Positions 35,046 through 43,482 of a stretch of DNA of 64,000 bases are shown here, piece after piece. This stretch comes from an uncultured Microbacteriaceae bacterium (lineage in GTDB: Bacteria > Actinomycetota > Actinomycetes > Actinomycetales > Microbacteriaceae): NCBI GenBank assembly GCA_937872445.1, contig CALMSL010000062.1:1-64000 (forward strand), written 5' to 3'. Both the position numbers and the translations under genes were made by a program. The first letter of the stretch is position 1; every line of letters starts with the position of its first letter. The notes below the pieces were generated by a model. It was given only the letters and a program-made list of their open reading frames with translations, was not told where the DNA came from and ran no database searches.

Positions 35046-35709
35046 TGCCGGTTTCGTCCGACTGCACGAGGATGCCGTCCTGAATGGCACGCTTGCGCAG
35101 CGCGACCTTCGTCCCCACGTCGATTCCGGCAATCCGGTACTTCTCCCGAATCCGCTTGAGGTAGGACTTCGCGGTTTCTTCGGAGATTCCGAGCTGGAAC
35201 GCAACGGATTTCACGGGCTCGCCGCCGCCGTACAGCGCCATCACCCGGCGTTCCTGCGCGCTGAGCTTCGGGGCGCCACCGACATCGCTCGCATTGAGCG
35301 CGAGATCGAGTTCGGCCGAAATGAAGGATTCGCCCTTGTGCGCTGCCCGAATCGCCTCGACGATCATGGCGGCATCCTCACTCTTCACGAGGTAGCCGAG
35401 AGCGCCGGCACCGAGCGCCTCGCGAACCACGTTCGGTTCGGAGTACGTGCTCATGAGCACCGTCTTGACTCCGGTCGTCTTCAGGGTCGAAATCTTGAGC
35501 GAGATGGGCAGGTTGTCCTTGAGGTCGAGGTCGAGGAGGACGACATCGACCGGGAACTCCGGATGCGTCAGCAGTTCCGGCCACGTCGTCACGGCGGCGA
35601 CCATGGAGATATCCGTTGCTGCACCGCGGATCCACTCGGTCAGCGCGCCGAGCAGCATTCGGTGGTCGTCAACGAGGGCAAGTCTGATCGGTGCTTGGTC
35701 TGTAGTCAC
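35038..35709 (-). CDS. LuxR/NarL-family response regulator (RR1)
   Basis: A 223-residue regulator. The receiver (~8-125) has LVDDHRMLL and the phospho-acceptor Asp in VVLLDLDLKDN; the C-terminal helix-turn-helix (~145-205) contains LSAQERRVMALYGGGEPVKSVA and SEETAKSYLKRIREKY. It is the last gene of a minus-strand run with a histidine kinase and a membrane protein, and is closely similar in plan to the second regulator at 39230. The HTH resembles that of the second regulator more than generic NarL proteins, including a shared ...TxKSYxKRxxxKY helix. The start is GTG 35709. Confidence 0.93.
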   Translation of the reverse strand: MTTDQAPIRLALVDDHRMLLGALTEWIRGAATDISMVAAVTTWPELLTHPEFPVDVVLLDLDLKDNLPISLKISTLKTTGVKTVLMSTYSEPNVVREALGAGALGYLVKSEDAAMIVEAIRAAHKGESFISAELDLALNASDVGGAPKLSAQERRVMALYGGGEPVKSVAFQLGISEETAKSYLKRIREKYRIAGIDVGTKVALRKRAIQDGILVQSDETGII

Positions 35710-35721
35710 GGCGTTGGTCCC

Positions 35722-37002
35722 TTATCTGTGAACTGTCTGTTCAGCATGGTATTGGTCTGCGGGGTTCGCGACCAGACAATCGATCTCGACGCGCAGGCTT
35801 GAATTCTCGGTGGCATTGGTAAACGTACCCACTCGCGCGAAGGACCCCCAGGTCGCCGGGTCCACCCGATTGCGGGAAATTCCGGTCGTCGAAATGACGA
35901 TCGGGACGGACACCGTGGACTGCTGATCGTCGGATTCCGCGGCCCCGACCGGGCCGAGCGCGAGGTGGACGGTCGGTCGGTCCTTGTGTTTGTCGCTGAC
36001 CAGAAGCCACACGCCGGAGAGCAGTCCATCGCGTTGGTGGGGGTCGAGGAGGCCGGCAAGGCTGCCCGCATCCGACAGCGACACCGTCTTGCCGAGCTGT
36101 TCGGACTCGGTGATGGCGTGATACAGCCAGGTCTCCCTGCGCCCCTCGATGAGGTGCAGGCGCAGCTCGGTGGCGAGCGAGGCCGCGATGGACGCGGTCT
36201 TGGGATCCAGGGGAAGCTTGGTTCGGCCGCTGGCCACCGAGTCGAACAGTTCTTCTGCGGCAAGGTCAAGCCGGGCGAGTTCCTCCGAAGCAAGCATCCC
36301 GACCGCGAACCGGGGCGCGGAGACGGTGCTCTGTACGAGGACGCGATCGAGTTCGATCTGCACGATCCGGCGGAACTGCACCACAAACCAGGTGGCGAAC
36401 ACGGGGGGCAGCACGACGATCGCGAGCGTCACGAGTTGCGCGGGCAGGGTCTCGGGCGTGAGCGGCGTCGTGATGAGAATCGCCGCAACGAATGCTGCGC
36501 CGATCAATCCGACGGACACCAGAATCTCGCTCGTGCGCCGCAGCGTCACCGCGATCAGGAGTCCGATGCTTGCCGCAACGGATGCCGACGCGTACCCGCC
36601 AATGTTGTGGAGGTTCCAGATGGAGATGAAGTCGAGCGCGATCACGCAGGCGAGCCCGGTCAAAAACAGGGCGAAAAGCCAGTGCGGCATCCGCTCTCCC
36701 GTTGTCGCAATGGTCACGCCGACGACGACGAGGATGAGAAAGAAAATAAGCCAGGCAAACGAGGCGGGCAGTGGATTCGGAAATGAACCGACCCGCACGA
36801 GGAAGGTGACGAGCAGCGCGAGCGCCGAAATGCCGGCGATAATCCCGGCACCGATCCCGAGGAACCCGGTGCCGAGGCTCGCGCCGCCGGCACTCGCCTG
36901 CCGCAGGGCTCGCGCGGCCGGCGACGACGAGGGCTTGGGTTTCCCGCGCTTGCCGATGACGACGCCGAGAGTGTTCTCATCCGGTCTGCCGTATCCGCTC
37001 AC
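35722..37002 (-). CDS. Uncharacterised membrane protein within a two-component locus
   Basis: A 426-residue protein with no family I recognise. After a polar N-terminus (~50 residues, Pro/Ser/Gly-rich) there are about seven hydrophobic segments between residues 50 and 215, then a cytoplasmic C-terminal half with helix-rich stretches (SEELARLDLAAEELFDSV, ITESEQLGKTVSLSD) and a beta-rich end. The design, membrane sensor plus soluble C-terminus, parallels the neighbouring kinase but no His-box or ATPase motifs are present. GTG 37002 overlaps the kinase stop (GTGA), so the two are translationally coupled and probably act in one complex. Confidence 0.75.
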   Translation of the reverse strand: MSGYGRPDENTLGVVIGKRGKPKPSSSPAARALRQASAGGASLGTGFLGIGAGIIAGISALALLVTFLVRVGSFPNPLPASFAWLIFFLILVVVGVTIATTGERMPHWLFALFLTGLACVIALDFISIWNLHNIGGYASASVAASIGLLIAVTLRRTSEILVSVGLIGAAFVAAILITTPLTPETLPAQLVTLAIVVLPPVFATWFVVQFRRIVQIELDRVLVQSTVSAPRFAVGMLASEELARLDLAAEELFDSVASGRTKLPLDPKTASIAASLATELRLHLIEGRRETWLYHAITESEQLGKTVSLSDAGSLAGLLDPHQRDGLLSGVWLLVSDKHKDRPTVHLALGPVGAAESDDQQSTVSVPIVISTTGISRNRVDPATWGSFARVGTFTNATENSSLRVEIDCLVANPADQYHAEQTVHR

Positions 37003-38192
37003 TTGGGCACCTCCAAAACGACCGTTGTTCCTGATCCCGGGGAGGAGAATAACCGGGCGGTACCGCCCACTTCGCCAAGGCGAGCGATGACCGAATCCTT
37101 CAAACCGAGCCGAGCCGAGTCGATGTCCTTGACATCGAAACCGATTCCGGAGTCGGTCACCATCGCCCGTACCGTCGTCTCATCGTCCGTGATCGTGACG
37201 TGCGCTTCAGTGACCCCCGCGTGACGCCGGACGTTCTCCAGACACTCCGCGAGCGCGAGCAGGAACGCGTCGAGGACGTCGCTGGGGAGGAGCACCTGTC
37301 CGGTCCCGTGCCAGCTCACTTCCAGACCGATACGCCCGAAACGCTGCTTCACCGACTCGAGCGTTGTGCCCAGGATTGCATCCTCCGTGGGGAGGACGGG
37401 GATCGACCCGGTCTCCGTTGGCGTGAGGTCCGGCGGTGCCGGGGTCACGCCGAGGCGCAATTGCCGAAGGAGGTTCGCATCGTCGGCAGCCTGAGCCCGC
37501 AGGGCCCCGGCGGTCACCCCGACTCCGGAGTGGGCCATGAGGGTGAGGGTGGCCAGGACCGTGTCGTGGAGGAGTCGGGCGGATTGGCGGCGCTGGGCTT
37601 CAATCTCGCTCGCCTGCCGCTCTGCCCGGTGTGCGCGCCCGATGCTGTGAATCCGTTTCGCCGCCCGCGGAATGCTGGAGGAGATCCACTCGCCGGACAG
37701 GGTGAAAATGACCCAGCCGAGAACCACGGCGCCCACCGGATAGCTGATCAGGTCTCCGGTCCCGGTCACGAGCAGGACGAGCGCAACCGAGGCCACAAAA
37801 CTCGCTACGAGGAGGAGGATTCTGGGGATGCTTCGGGTGAGCACGAGCGAGAACGACGCGATCGCACCGCCCGCGAACGGAACGAGCGCGGTCGACAGGC
37901 CGCTTCGGTTCGTCGTTCCAAACGGAACCTGCACGATCGCGAGGATGGCCAGCCCGGCTGCAATTCCGAGGAGAACCCACAGAATCGAGTGGCTGTTGCC
38001 CAGGCGGTACAGGCAAAACACGAAGACGATGCCGAGGATGACCGCGGCGAGAAGACTTGTCCCATCCACGACTCCCGGGATCGCCAGCCCAAGAAACGAA
38101 ACGACAGTCATCGTGGTTCCGATGAGGCGCACGGATCGGTGCAACAGCCGGTCGCGCTCCCTGGCGATAAGTTCCACGCCTGCTATCGTCAC
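36999..38192 (-). CDS. Sensor histidine kinase, NarX/HisKA_3 type
   Basis: A 397-residue kinase. Five to six hydrophobic segments fill residues ~20-170; a coiled linker (GRAHRAERQASEIEAQRRQS) leads to the HisKA_3 motif with the phospho-acceptor His in ARLLHDTVLATLTLMAH. The ATPase has the N box LAECLENVRRHAGV, the G region DSGIGFDVKD and a terminal SSPGSGTTVVLEV. GTG 38192 was chosen because GGGGAC lies 6 bases upstream; the frame is open to 38237. It is transcribed with the membrane protein and RR1 downstream, and the lipoprotein and RR2 upstream. NarL-type regulators are the expected partners. Confidence 0.9.
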   Translation of the reverse strand: MTIAGVELIARERDRLLHRSVRLIGTTMTVVSFLGLAIPGVVDGTSLLAAVILGIVFVFCLYRLGNSHSILWVLLGIAAGLAILAIVQVPFGTTNRSGLSTALVPFAGGAIASFSLVLTRSIPRILLLVASFVASVALVLLVTGTGDLISYPVGAVVLGWVIFTLSGEWISSSIPRAAKRIHSIGRAHRAERQASEIEAQRRQSARLLHDTVLATLTLMAHSGVGVTAGALRAQAADDANLLRQLRLGVTPAPPDLTPTETGSIPVLPTEDAILGTTLESVKQRFGRIGLEVSWHGTGQVLLPSDVLDAFLLALAECLENVRRHAGVTEAHVTITDDETTVRAMVTDSGIGFDVKDIDSARLGLKDSVIARLGEVGGTARLFSSPGSGTTVVLEVPK

Positions 38193-38200
38193 ACGCTTGT

Positions 38201-38214
38201 CCCCATTTGTGGGG
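38201..38214 (-). promoter_or_regulatory. Hairpin enclosing the kinase ribosome binding site
   Basis: On the minus strand CCCC-ACAAAT-GGGG forms a short stem, and the second arm is part of the GGGGAC Shine-Dalgarno for the kinase. Folding would hide the site, so kinase translation may be damped or depend on passing ribosomes. Confidence 0.35.
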
Positions 38215-38278
38215 GTGCGACACTGCGGGAATGACACACCGCAATGGGAAAAACTCGCAGCACATTCGGTGGAGACGA

Positions 38279-39193
38279 TCAGGACCAGCCGCAGCGTCGC
38301 CCGACGTAGTCGTACAATTCGACGCGGACAGCGTCATTGACGCCGATGAAGATTCGTCCGGTGTCGAGTTTCGTCGTGACGGTGAACGTGAAGAATGTCC
38401 CGCGCTTGTCCTCCACAACGACGTGCGGATCGCAGCGGGCGGGGACCAGGGTGAGGGAGAACGTGACAGGGGAAGTCGCCCGTCCGATGTCGAGCCCGAG
38501 CGGCACGGTGTCGCCGACCTTCCCGTTGGCGGGATCGAGCGCACCGACCAGGACGGTTCCTCGCACGTCATCGATCATGAGGAGACCGCCGGCGCCGGTG
38601 GGGGTTGCCGTGAAGTCGAGCACTGCGGTTTGCTGCCCCGCTAGAGTGACGTATCGGAGCGCAGTCGCCGGCTCGATCGTCGCGACGGCCGCCACCGCGT
38701 CGTCCCGGCAATCCTCCGCGGCGATCGTGGGCAGCTGCCCCATGCGGTCGCGGGGAGTGAGATCGGCAACTCCGGTTGCCGGCGTGTCCTTCGTCGCAGA
38801 GCCCGCCGCCTCGCCGAAAACGTACCGCACGTGGACGCGCGGCTCGCCCGACGATGCCGAGCAGTCTGCGGGAGGCAGCAGCAGCCGGAGATTGACGGTG
38901 TCGCCCGGCTGGATGGTGGTCGGCGCCCGTTCGTAGTTGACGGGCGGGGTGAAGGTGGGGGAGGAGAACGACAGCGCGAGCACCGTGAAGGGCAGTGTTG
39001 TCGCGTTCGCGACGGCAACCTCGAGTGCGTGGTCCGCGTAGTCGAAGCGGCCCTGATACACGTCGACGGTGACGCCGCGCGGGAGCGTTGTCGCGGTCGG
39101 CTCCGCACAGGATGACAGGGCGAATGCGCTCAACAGCAGCATCGCCATGACGGCGAATGCCGGGAGTGGCGGATGCCGCCGACGCCGGTTCAC
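38279..39193 (-). CDS. Uncharacterised lipoprotein in the two-regulator locus
   Basis: A 304-residue secreted protein. The N-terminus is a lipoprotein signal: basic NRRRRHPPLP, hydrophobic FAVMAMLLLSAFAL, then the lipobox LSSC with Cys29 as the acylated residue. The mature protein is rich in beta-strand patterns and resembles a pair of Ig-like folds with scattered cysteines; I recognise no family. It is encoded between RR2 and the kinase on the same strand, so it may be a ligand-binding sensor or a target of the regulators. GTG 39193 starts it. Confidence 0.78.
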   Translation of the reverse strand: MNRRRRHPPLPAFAVMAMLLLSAFALSSCAEPTATTLPRGVTVDVYQGRFDYADHALEVAVANATTLPFTVLALSFSSPTFTPPVNYERAPTTIQPGDTVNLRLLLPPADCSASSGEPRVHVRYVFGEAAGSATKDTPATGVADLTPRDRMGQLPTIAAEDCRDDAVAAVATIEPATALRYVTLAGQQTAVLDFTATPTGAGGLLMIDDVRGTVLVGALDPANGKVGDTVPLGLDIGRATSPVTFSLTLVPARCDPHVVVEDKRGTFFTFTVTTKLDTGRIFIGVNDAVRVELYDYVGRRCGWS

Positions 39194-39229
39194 GCCGACA
39201 ATCCTACGAGCGCGGGGGCGCTTCGCACA

Positions 39230-39910
39230 CTAGTCGTCGTCGAACCAGCCTTCCTGAACTCCCTGTACCCGCAGTCGCGTCCGCGAACCAAGATCCACTC
39301 CGGTTTCCCGGTATTTGCGTCGCGCGCGTTTCACATAGGACTTGACCGTCTCCTGGGTCGTGCCCATTCTCTCGGCGACCTCGCGCATCGACATGCCACT
39401 GGCATACAGTGCCGTCGCGCGTTGTTCCTGCGGTCCGAGCTTGGGGGGCAGGGTGACGCTGAGCCCGGCGATCGACGTCTCAATGCCGTCCGGGAAATAT
39501 GTTTCGCCCCGGGCAGCGCACCGAATTGCCTGCGCAAGTTCGTCGACGCCCTGGGCTTTGGGGATGAAGCTGAGTGCGCCTGCGCTGATTGCCCTCGCGA
39601 CGGTCGCTGGCTCGGAATGCCGACTGATCACCACAATTTCGCTGCCCGCGGCGAGAAGCGCCTGGATTTTCGTTCCAATCGAAATCGCGTCGTTCAGGTT
39701 GAGGTCCAGAACCGTGACCTGGGGCGGAAAATCCGGATGCGAAACCAGCTCATGCCAGGACTTCGCTTCGATCACGACGCGCACGCCGAATCGGCCCTGG
39801 TCGAGCCGCATCACGAGGCCATCGAGGAGGAGTTGGAAGTCGTCGACCACGGCAACCCGGATGTCCGAGTTGGAATGCGAAGTGCTCTGTACCGTGCGCC
39901 GCAGGGTCAT
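39230..39910 (-). CDS. LuxR/NarL-family response regulator (RR2)
   Basis: A 226-residue paralogue of RR1. The receiver shows VAVVDDFQLLLDGL and the phospho-acceptor Asp in VTVLDLNLND; the HTH is LGPQEQRATALYASGMSMREVA and TQETVKSYVKRARRKY. The conserved late receiver Lys is in SFIPKAQ. It is the first gene of a five-gene minus-strand run that contains only one kinase, so either that kinase phosphorylates both regulators or RR2 responds to an unlinked partner. It ends 36 bases before the lipoprotein gene. Confidence 0.93.
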   Translation of the reverse strand: MTLRRTVQSTSHSNSDIRVAVVDDFQLLLDGLVMRLDQGRFGVRVVIEAKSWHELVSHPDFPPQVTVLDLNLNDAISIGTKIQALLAAGSEIVVISRHSEPATVARAISAGALSFIPKAQGVDELAQAIRCAARGETYFPDGIETSIAGLSVTLPPKLGPQEQRATALYASGMSMREVAERMGTTQETVKSYVKRARRKYRETGVDLGSRTRLRVQGVQEGWFDDD

Positions 39911-39991
39911 GGCCGGGGTTCCTTCTCGAGGGTGCCATCATCCTAACTAAACTGAGCACTTCTCTCCTGTAGCGCGCAGCGCGCCAGCGTG

Positions 39992-41197
39992 TCAGGAGTC
40001 GAGCAGTCGCAGCAGGTGCGGTCCCACGAGCGCGTCCTCGATGAGAAACGCGTCGTGCCCGAAATCCGAGCTGATGACGACAGCCTGGTCGCCGTCGATG
40101 CCGTGGGGCAGTTTCGCGGCGAGTTCCTGCTGTGTGGACACCGGAAAGAGGCGGTCGCTGTCGACGCCGAGGACGAGGCTGGCAGCGGTGACTCTCGCGA
40201 GCGCGTCCGCGACGCTGCCGCGTCCGCGGCCGATGTCGTGGGAGCTCATCGCCGTGGCCAGGGTGAGGTAGCTGTTCGCATCGAACCGGCGCGTGAACTT
40301 GTTCCCGTGAAAGTCGAGGTAACTTTCCACGGCGAACCGGCCGGCGCCGCCGAGCGGGCTGATATCGCTCTGCCAGCTCCGATGGAAACGCCCATTGAGC
40401 TCGCTGGGCGAACGGTAGCTGAGCAGCGCGAGCCGCCGTGCGAGGGCGAGGCCCCGGTGGGGGCCGTCGCCATCCTTCGCGTCGTAATAGTCGCCGCCGC
40501 TGAATCCCGGATCCATCCTGATGGATTCGGCCTGCACCGAATTCAGCGAAATCTCGTCGGCGTCGCTCACGGCAGGGGCGGCCAGGATCGCGACCCGTGC
40601 GAGTCGATCCGGGTATCCGACGGCCCATTCGAGCGCGTGCATGCCGCCCATCGATCCGCCGATCACCGCGGCGAACCGGTCGATTTCGAGCGCGTCCGCG
40701 AGGGCGACCTGAGCCGCCACCTGGTCTCGGATCGTGAGGAACGGGAACCGGGAACCCCACTCCTGGCCGTCCGGGGCGGAACTGGCGGGCCCGGTCGTCC
40801 CCTGGCAGCCGCCGAGCATGTTCGGCGCGACGACAAACCACCGGGTGGTGTCGATGGCCAGGCCGGGGCCGACGATGCCGGACCACCAGCCGCTTGTCGG
40901 GTGGCCCGGCCCCGCATTCCCGATGACGTGGCTGTCGCCGGTCAGGGCATGCAGGATGAGAATCGCGTTGCTGCGGTGTGCGTTCAGTTCCCCCCACGTT
41001 TCGTAGGCGACCCGCACGGCGGGCAGGACGCCGCCGAACTCGAGTTGCTGCGGCGCAAGCGCCGCAAACCGGCGCCCGCCGACCGGATCACCGTCCCGCC
41101 ACGCTCCGGTTGCCGGGGGTTTCCCGAGCAGTGACCGGATGTTCGATTCCGTGATGAATCCCGACGGGACGGAGTCCGCTGCAGTTTGCCAGTCCAT
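39992..41197 (-). CDS. metX: Homoserine O-acetyltransferase
   Basis: A 401-residue alpha/beta hydrolase that acetylates homoserine in methionine synthesis. The nucleophile Ser is in IGGSMGGMHALEW; the Asp and His of the triad are in GVDSDRLFPV and SDFGHDAFL. The motifs NAILILHALTGDSHVIG and APNMLGGCQGTTGP are typical of MetX. ATG 41197 was chosen to match the family N-terminus. The gene lies 44 bases downstream of metY on the same strand, and the two supply homocysteine without succinyl intermediates. Confidence 0.95.
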   Translation of the reverse strand: MDWQTAADSVPSGFITESNIRSLLGKPPATGAWRDGDPVGGRRFAALAPQQLEFGGVLPAVRVAYETWGELNAHRSNAILILHALTGDSHVIGNAGPGHPTSGWWSGIVGPGLAIDTTRWFVVAPNMLGGCQGTTGPASSAPDGQEWGSRFPFLTIRDQVAAQVALADALEIDRFAAVIGGSMGGMHALEWAVGYPDRLARVAILAAPAVSDADEISLNSVQAESIRMDPGFSGGDYYDAKDGDGPHRGLALARRLALLSYRSPSELNGRFHRSWQSDISPLGGAGRFAVESYLDFHGNKFTRRFDANSYLTLATAMSSHDIGRGRGSVADALARVTAASLVLGVDSDRLFPVSTQQELAAKLPHGIDGDQAVVISSDFGHDAFLIEDALVGPHLLRLLDS

Positions 41198-41241
41198 GGT
41201 GTGTTCATTGTCTCCCGCGCCGCGGGGTTCGCGATCCCGTG

Positions 41242-42558
41242 TTACGCGGCGAGAGCACCCCGCGCGGCGGCAAGTCCCTGCTCGAGGTCGGCGAGAATGT
41301 CGTCGATGTTCTCCAGGCCAACCGAGAGTCGCACGAGGCCCGGCGTGACGCCGGCAGAGAGTTGCTGCTCTCCAGTCAATTGCGAGTGCGTGGTCGATGC
41401 GGGGTGGATGATGAGGCTGCGCACATCGCCGATGTTGGCGACGTGGCTGAACAACTCCACGCTGTCCACGAGGGAACGCCCGGCGTCGACGCCGCCCTTC
41501 AGTTCGAAGGACAGGACCGCGCCCGTGCCGAGCGGGGCGTACTTCTTCCCCACTTCGAACCACGGGCTGGAGGCCAGGCCGGCCCAGGACACCGAGGCGA
41601 CATCCGGGTGTGCTTCGAGCCATTCGGCCACCGCCCTCGCGTTCTGCACGTGGCGCTCGACGCGAAGACTCAGGGTTTCGATGCCCTGAATGAGCTGCCA
41701 CGCACTCGCCGGTGCGATCGCCGAACCGAGGTCGCGCAGGAGTTGCACGCGTGCCTTGATGATGTAGGCGATCCCATCTCCCAGCACGGTCGTGTAGCTC
41801 GCTCCGTGGTAGGACGGGTCGGGTTCGGTGAGGCCGGGGAACTTCTCGACGTTCTTGCTCCACGCGAACTTTCCACCGTCCACGATGACTCCGGCCATGA
41901 CCGTGCCGTGCCCGCCGAGGAACTTCGTCGCGGAGTGCACGATGATGTCCGCCCCGTGCTCGAGCGGGCGGATGAGGTACGGGGTTGCAATCGTGTTGTC
42001 GACGATCAGGGGTACCCCGTTCTCGTGGGCGACATCGGCGACGGCCCTGATGTCGAGAATGTTGATTCTCGGATTGCCGATGGATTCGGCGAAGAACGCC
42101 TTCGTGTTGGGTTTGACGGCGCGGCGCCACTCTTCCGGATCGTCCTGATCCTCAACGAAGGTCGTTTCGATGCCGAGCTTCTCCAGCGTGTATTTGAACA
42201 GGTTGAACGTGCCGCCGTAGATGGAGGAGGACGACACGATGTGGTCGCCGGCCTGCGCGATGTTCAGGATCGCGAAGGTCGTTGCGGACTGCCCGGACGA
42301 GAGCAGGAGCGCGGCGGTGCCGCCCTCGAGGGCGGCGATGCGCTGTTCCGCGACATCCTGCGTAGGGTTCTGGATGCGTGTGTAGATGTTGCCGAATTCG
42401 GCGAGCGCGAACAGGTTCTTTGCGTGGTCCGAATTGTTGAACACGTACGCGGTGGTCTGGTAGATGGGCGTGGCCCGTGCGTTCGTGACGGGGTCCGGCT
42501 GGGCGCCGGAATGAATCTGCTTGGTTTCGAACTTCCAGTCCTGGCTGGTGGTGGTCAT
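41242..42558 (-). CDS. metY: O-acetylhomoserine sulfhydrylase
   Basis: A 438-residue PLP enzyme making homocysteine from O-acetylhomoserine and sulfide. The pattern TKQIHSGAQPDPVTNARATP at the start, YTRIQNPTQDVAEQRIAALE, the sulfhydrylase motif around VDNTIATPYLIRPLEHGADI and the PLP Lys in HSATKFLGGHG identify the MetY group. ATG 42558 has a GAGGGAGAA ribosome site. It leads an operon with metX. No S-box or other riboswitch core was recognised in the 147 bases upstream. Confidence 0.96.
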   Translation of the reverse strand: MTTTSQDWKFETKQIHSGAQPDPVTNARATPIYQTTAYVFNNSDHAKNLFALAEFGNIYTRIQNPTQDVAEQRIAALEGGTAALLLSSGQSATTFAILNIAQAGDHIVSSSSIYGGTFNLFKYTLEKLGIETTFVEDQDDPEEWRRAVKPNTKAFFAESIGNPRINILDIRAVADVAHENGVPLIVDNTIATPYLIRPLEHGADIIVHSATKFLGGHGTVMAGVIVDGGKFAWSKNVEKFPGLTEPDPSYHGASYTTVLGDGIAYIIKARVQLLRDLGSAIAPASAWQLIQGIETLSLRVERHVQNARAVAEWLEAHPDVASVSWAGLASSPWFEVGKKYAPLGTGAVLSFELKGGVDAGRSLVDSVELFSHVANIGDVRSLIIHPASTTHSQLTGEQQLSAGVTPGLVRLSVGLENIDDILADLEQGLAAARGALAA

Positions 42559-42705
42559 GGTGGTTCTCCCTCGATGAGCGCGGATGCAGCGTGGTGCCGA
42601 CCTGTTTCCGAGAGTAGGCAGCGGCCGGGGGAGGGTCAACGCGCATCGAAACACGAAGTAACCTTCCGCTGGCACACTGGTAGCACCGGGTGAAAGGCGA
42701 AGTAC

Positions 42706-43482
42706 ATGGCGGTTCGACGAGTGGTGGTTACCGGCGGGAGCTCCGGGATCGGTGCGGCGACGGTGCGGTTGTTGAGGGAGCACGGCTGGGACGTGATCGG
42801 GGTCGCCCGGCGCGCCGACCGGCTGGAAGCCCTGGCGGCGGAGACGGGCGCGAGCGTGTTCGCGGCCGACCTCACCGACCAGAGCCAGGTCGACGCGTTC
42901 CGGGACTTCGTGGCGCAGGGCGGGGCGATCGATGCGCTCGTGAACAACGCGGGCGGTGCGTTCGGCATGGAGTCCGTGGAGGACAGCGACCCGGAGGACT
43001 GGACGCGGATGTTCGATGTGAACGTCGTCGCGGTCAAGCGCGTGATCACCGCCCTGCTGCCGCTCCTGCGGGAGGGGGCCGGTGCGCTCGGCCATGCCGA
43101 CATCCTGACCGTCACCTCGATCGCCGGGCACCTGCCGTACGAGGGCGGCGGCGGGTACAACGGTTCCAAGTTCGCGTTGCGCGCTATGGTCGGGGTGCTT
43201 CGGCTCGAACTCAACGGCGAGCCGATCCGGGTGATCGAGATCGCGCCCGGGATGGTGAAGACGGACGAATTTTCACTCACCCGGTTCGGCGGGGATCAGG
43301 CGCGGGCGGATGCCGTGTACGCGGGCGTCGACAACCCGCTCACCGCGGAAGACATTGCCGAGGTCATCGTGCTCGCGCTGGAACTGCCCGGCCACGTGAA
43401 TCTGGACCTGGTCACCGTGAAGCCGGTCGCGCAGGCCGCGCCGCACAAGGTGGCGAGGGTTCCCCTGGTTCCGAAGCGCTGA
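42706..43482 (+). CDS. Short-chain dehydrogenase/reductase
   Basis: A 258-residue classical SDR. The nucleotide-binding TGGSSGIG follows the first strand, the basic residues after strand 2 (VARRADRL) indicate NADP preference, NNAGG is the structural motif, and the catalytic set is TSIAG (Ser) with YNGSK (Tyr and Lys). It resembles YdfG-type 3-hydroxy acid dehydrogenases of broad specificity; the substrate is unknown. The start codon is just downstream of the metY divergent region. The stop abuts the convergent M20 gene with no gap. Confidence 0.92.
   Translation: MAVRRVVVTGGSSGIGAATVRLLREHGWDVIGVARRADRLEALAAETGASVFAADLTDQSQVDAFRDFVAQGGAIDALVNNAGGAFGMESVEDSDPEDWTRMFDVNVVAVKRVITALLPLLREGAGALGHADILTVTSIAGHLPYEGGGGYNGSKFALRAMVGVLRLELNGEPIRVIEIAPGMVKTDEFSLTRFGGDQARADAVYAGVDNPLTAEDIAEVIVLALELPGHVNLDLVTVKPVAQAAPHKVARVPLVPKR

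Noticed and set aside
39992..42130. A 712-residue minus-strand open frame
   Set aside because: Real coding is metX from 41197; the extension is the shadow of metY in another frame.
42559..42705. SAM riboswitch upstream of metY
   Set aside because: Parts of the sequence are GC-rich and foldable, but no conserved SAM-I, SAM-II or SAM-IV core was recognised.
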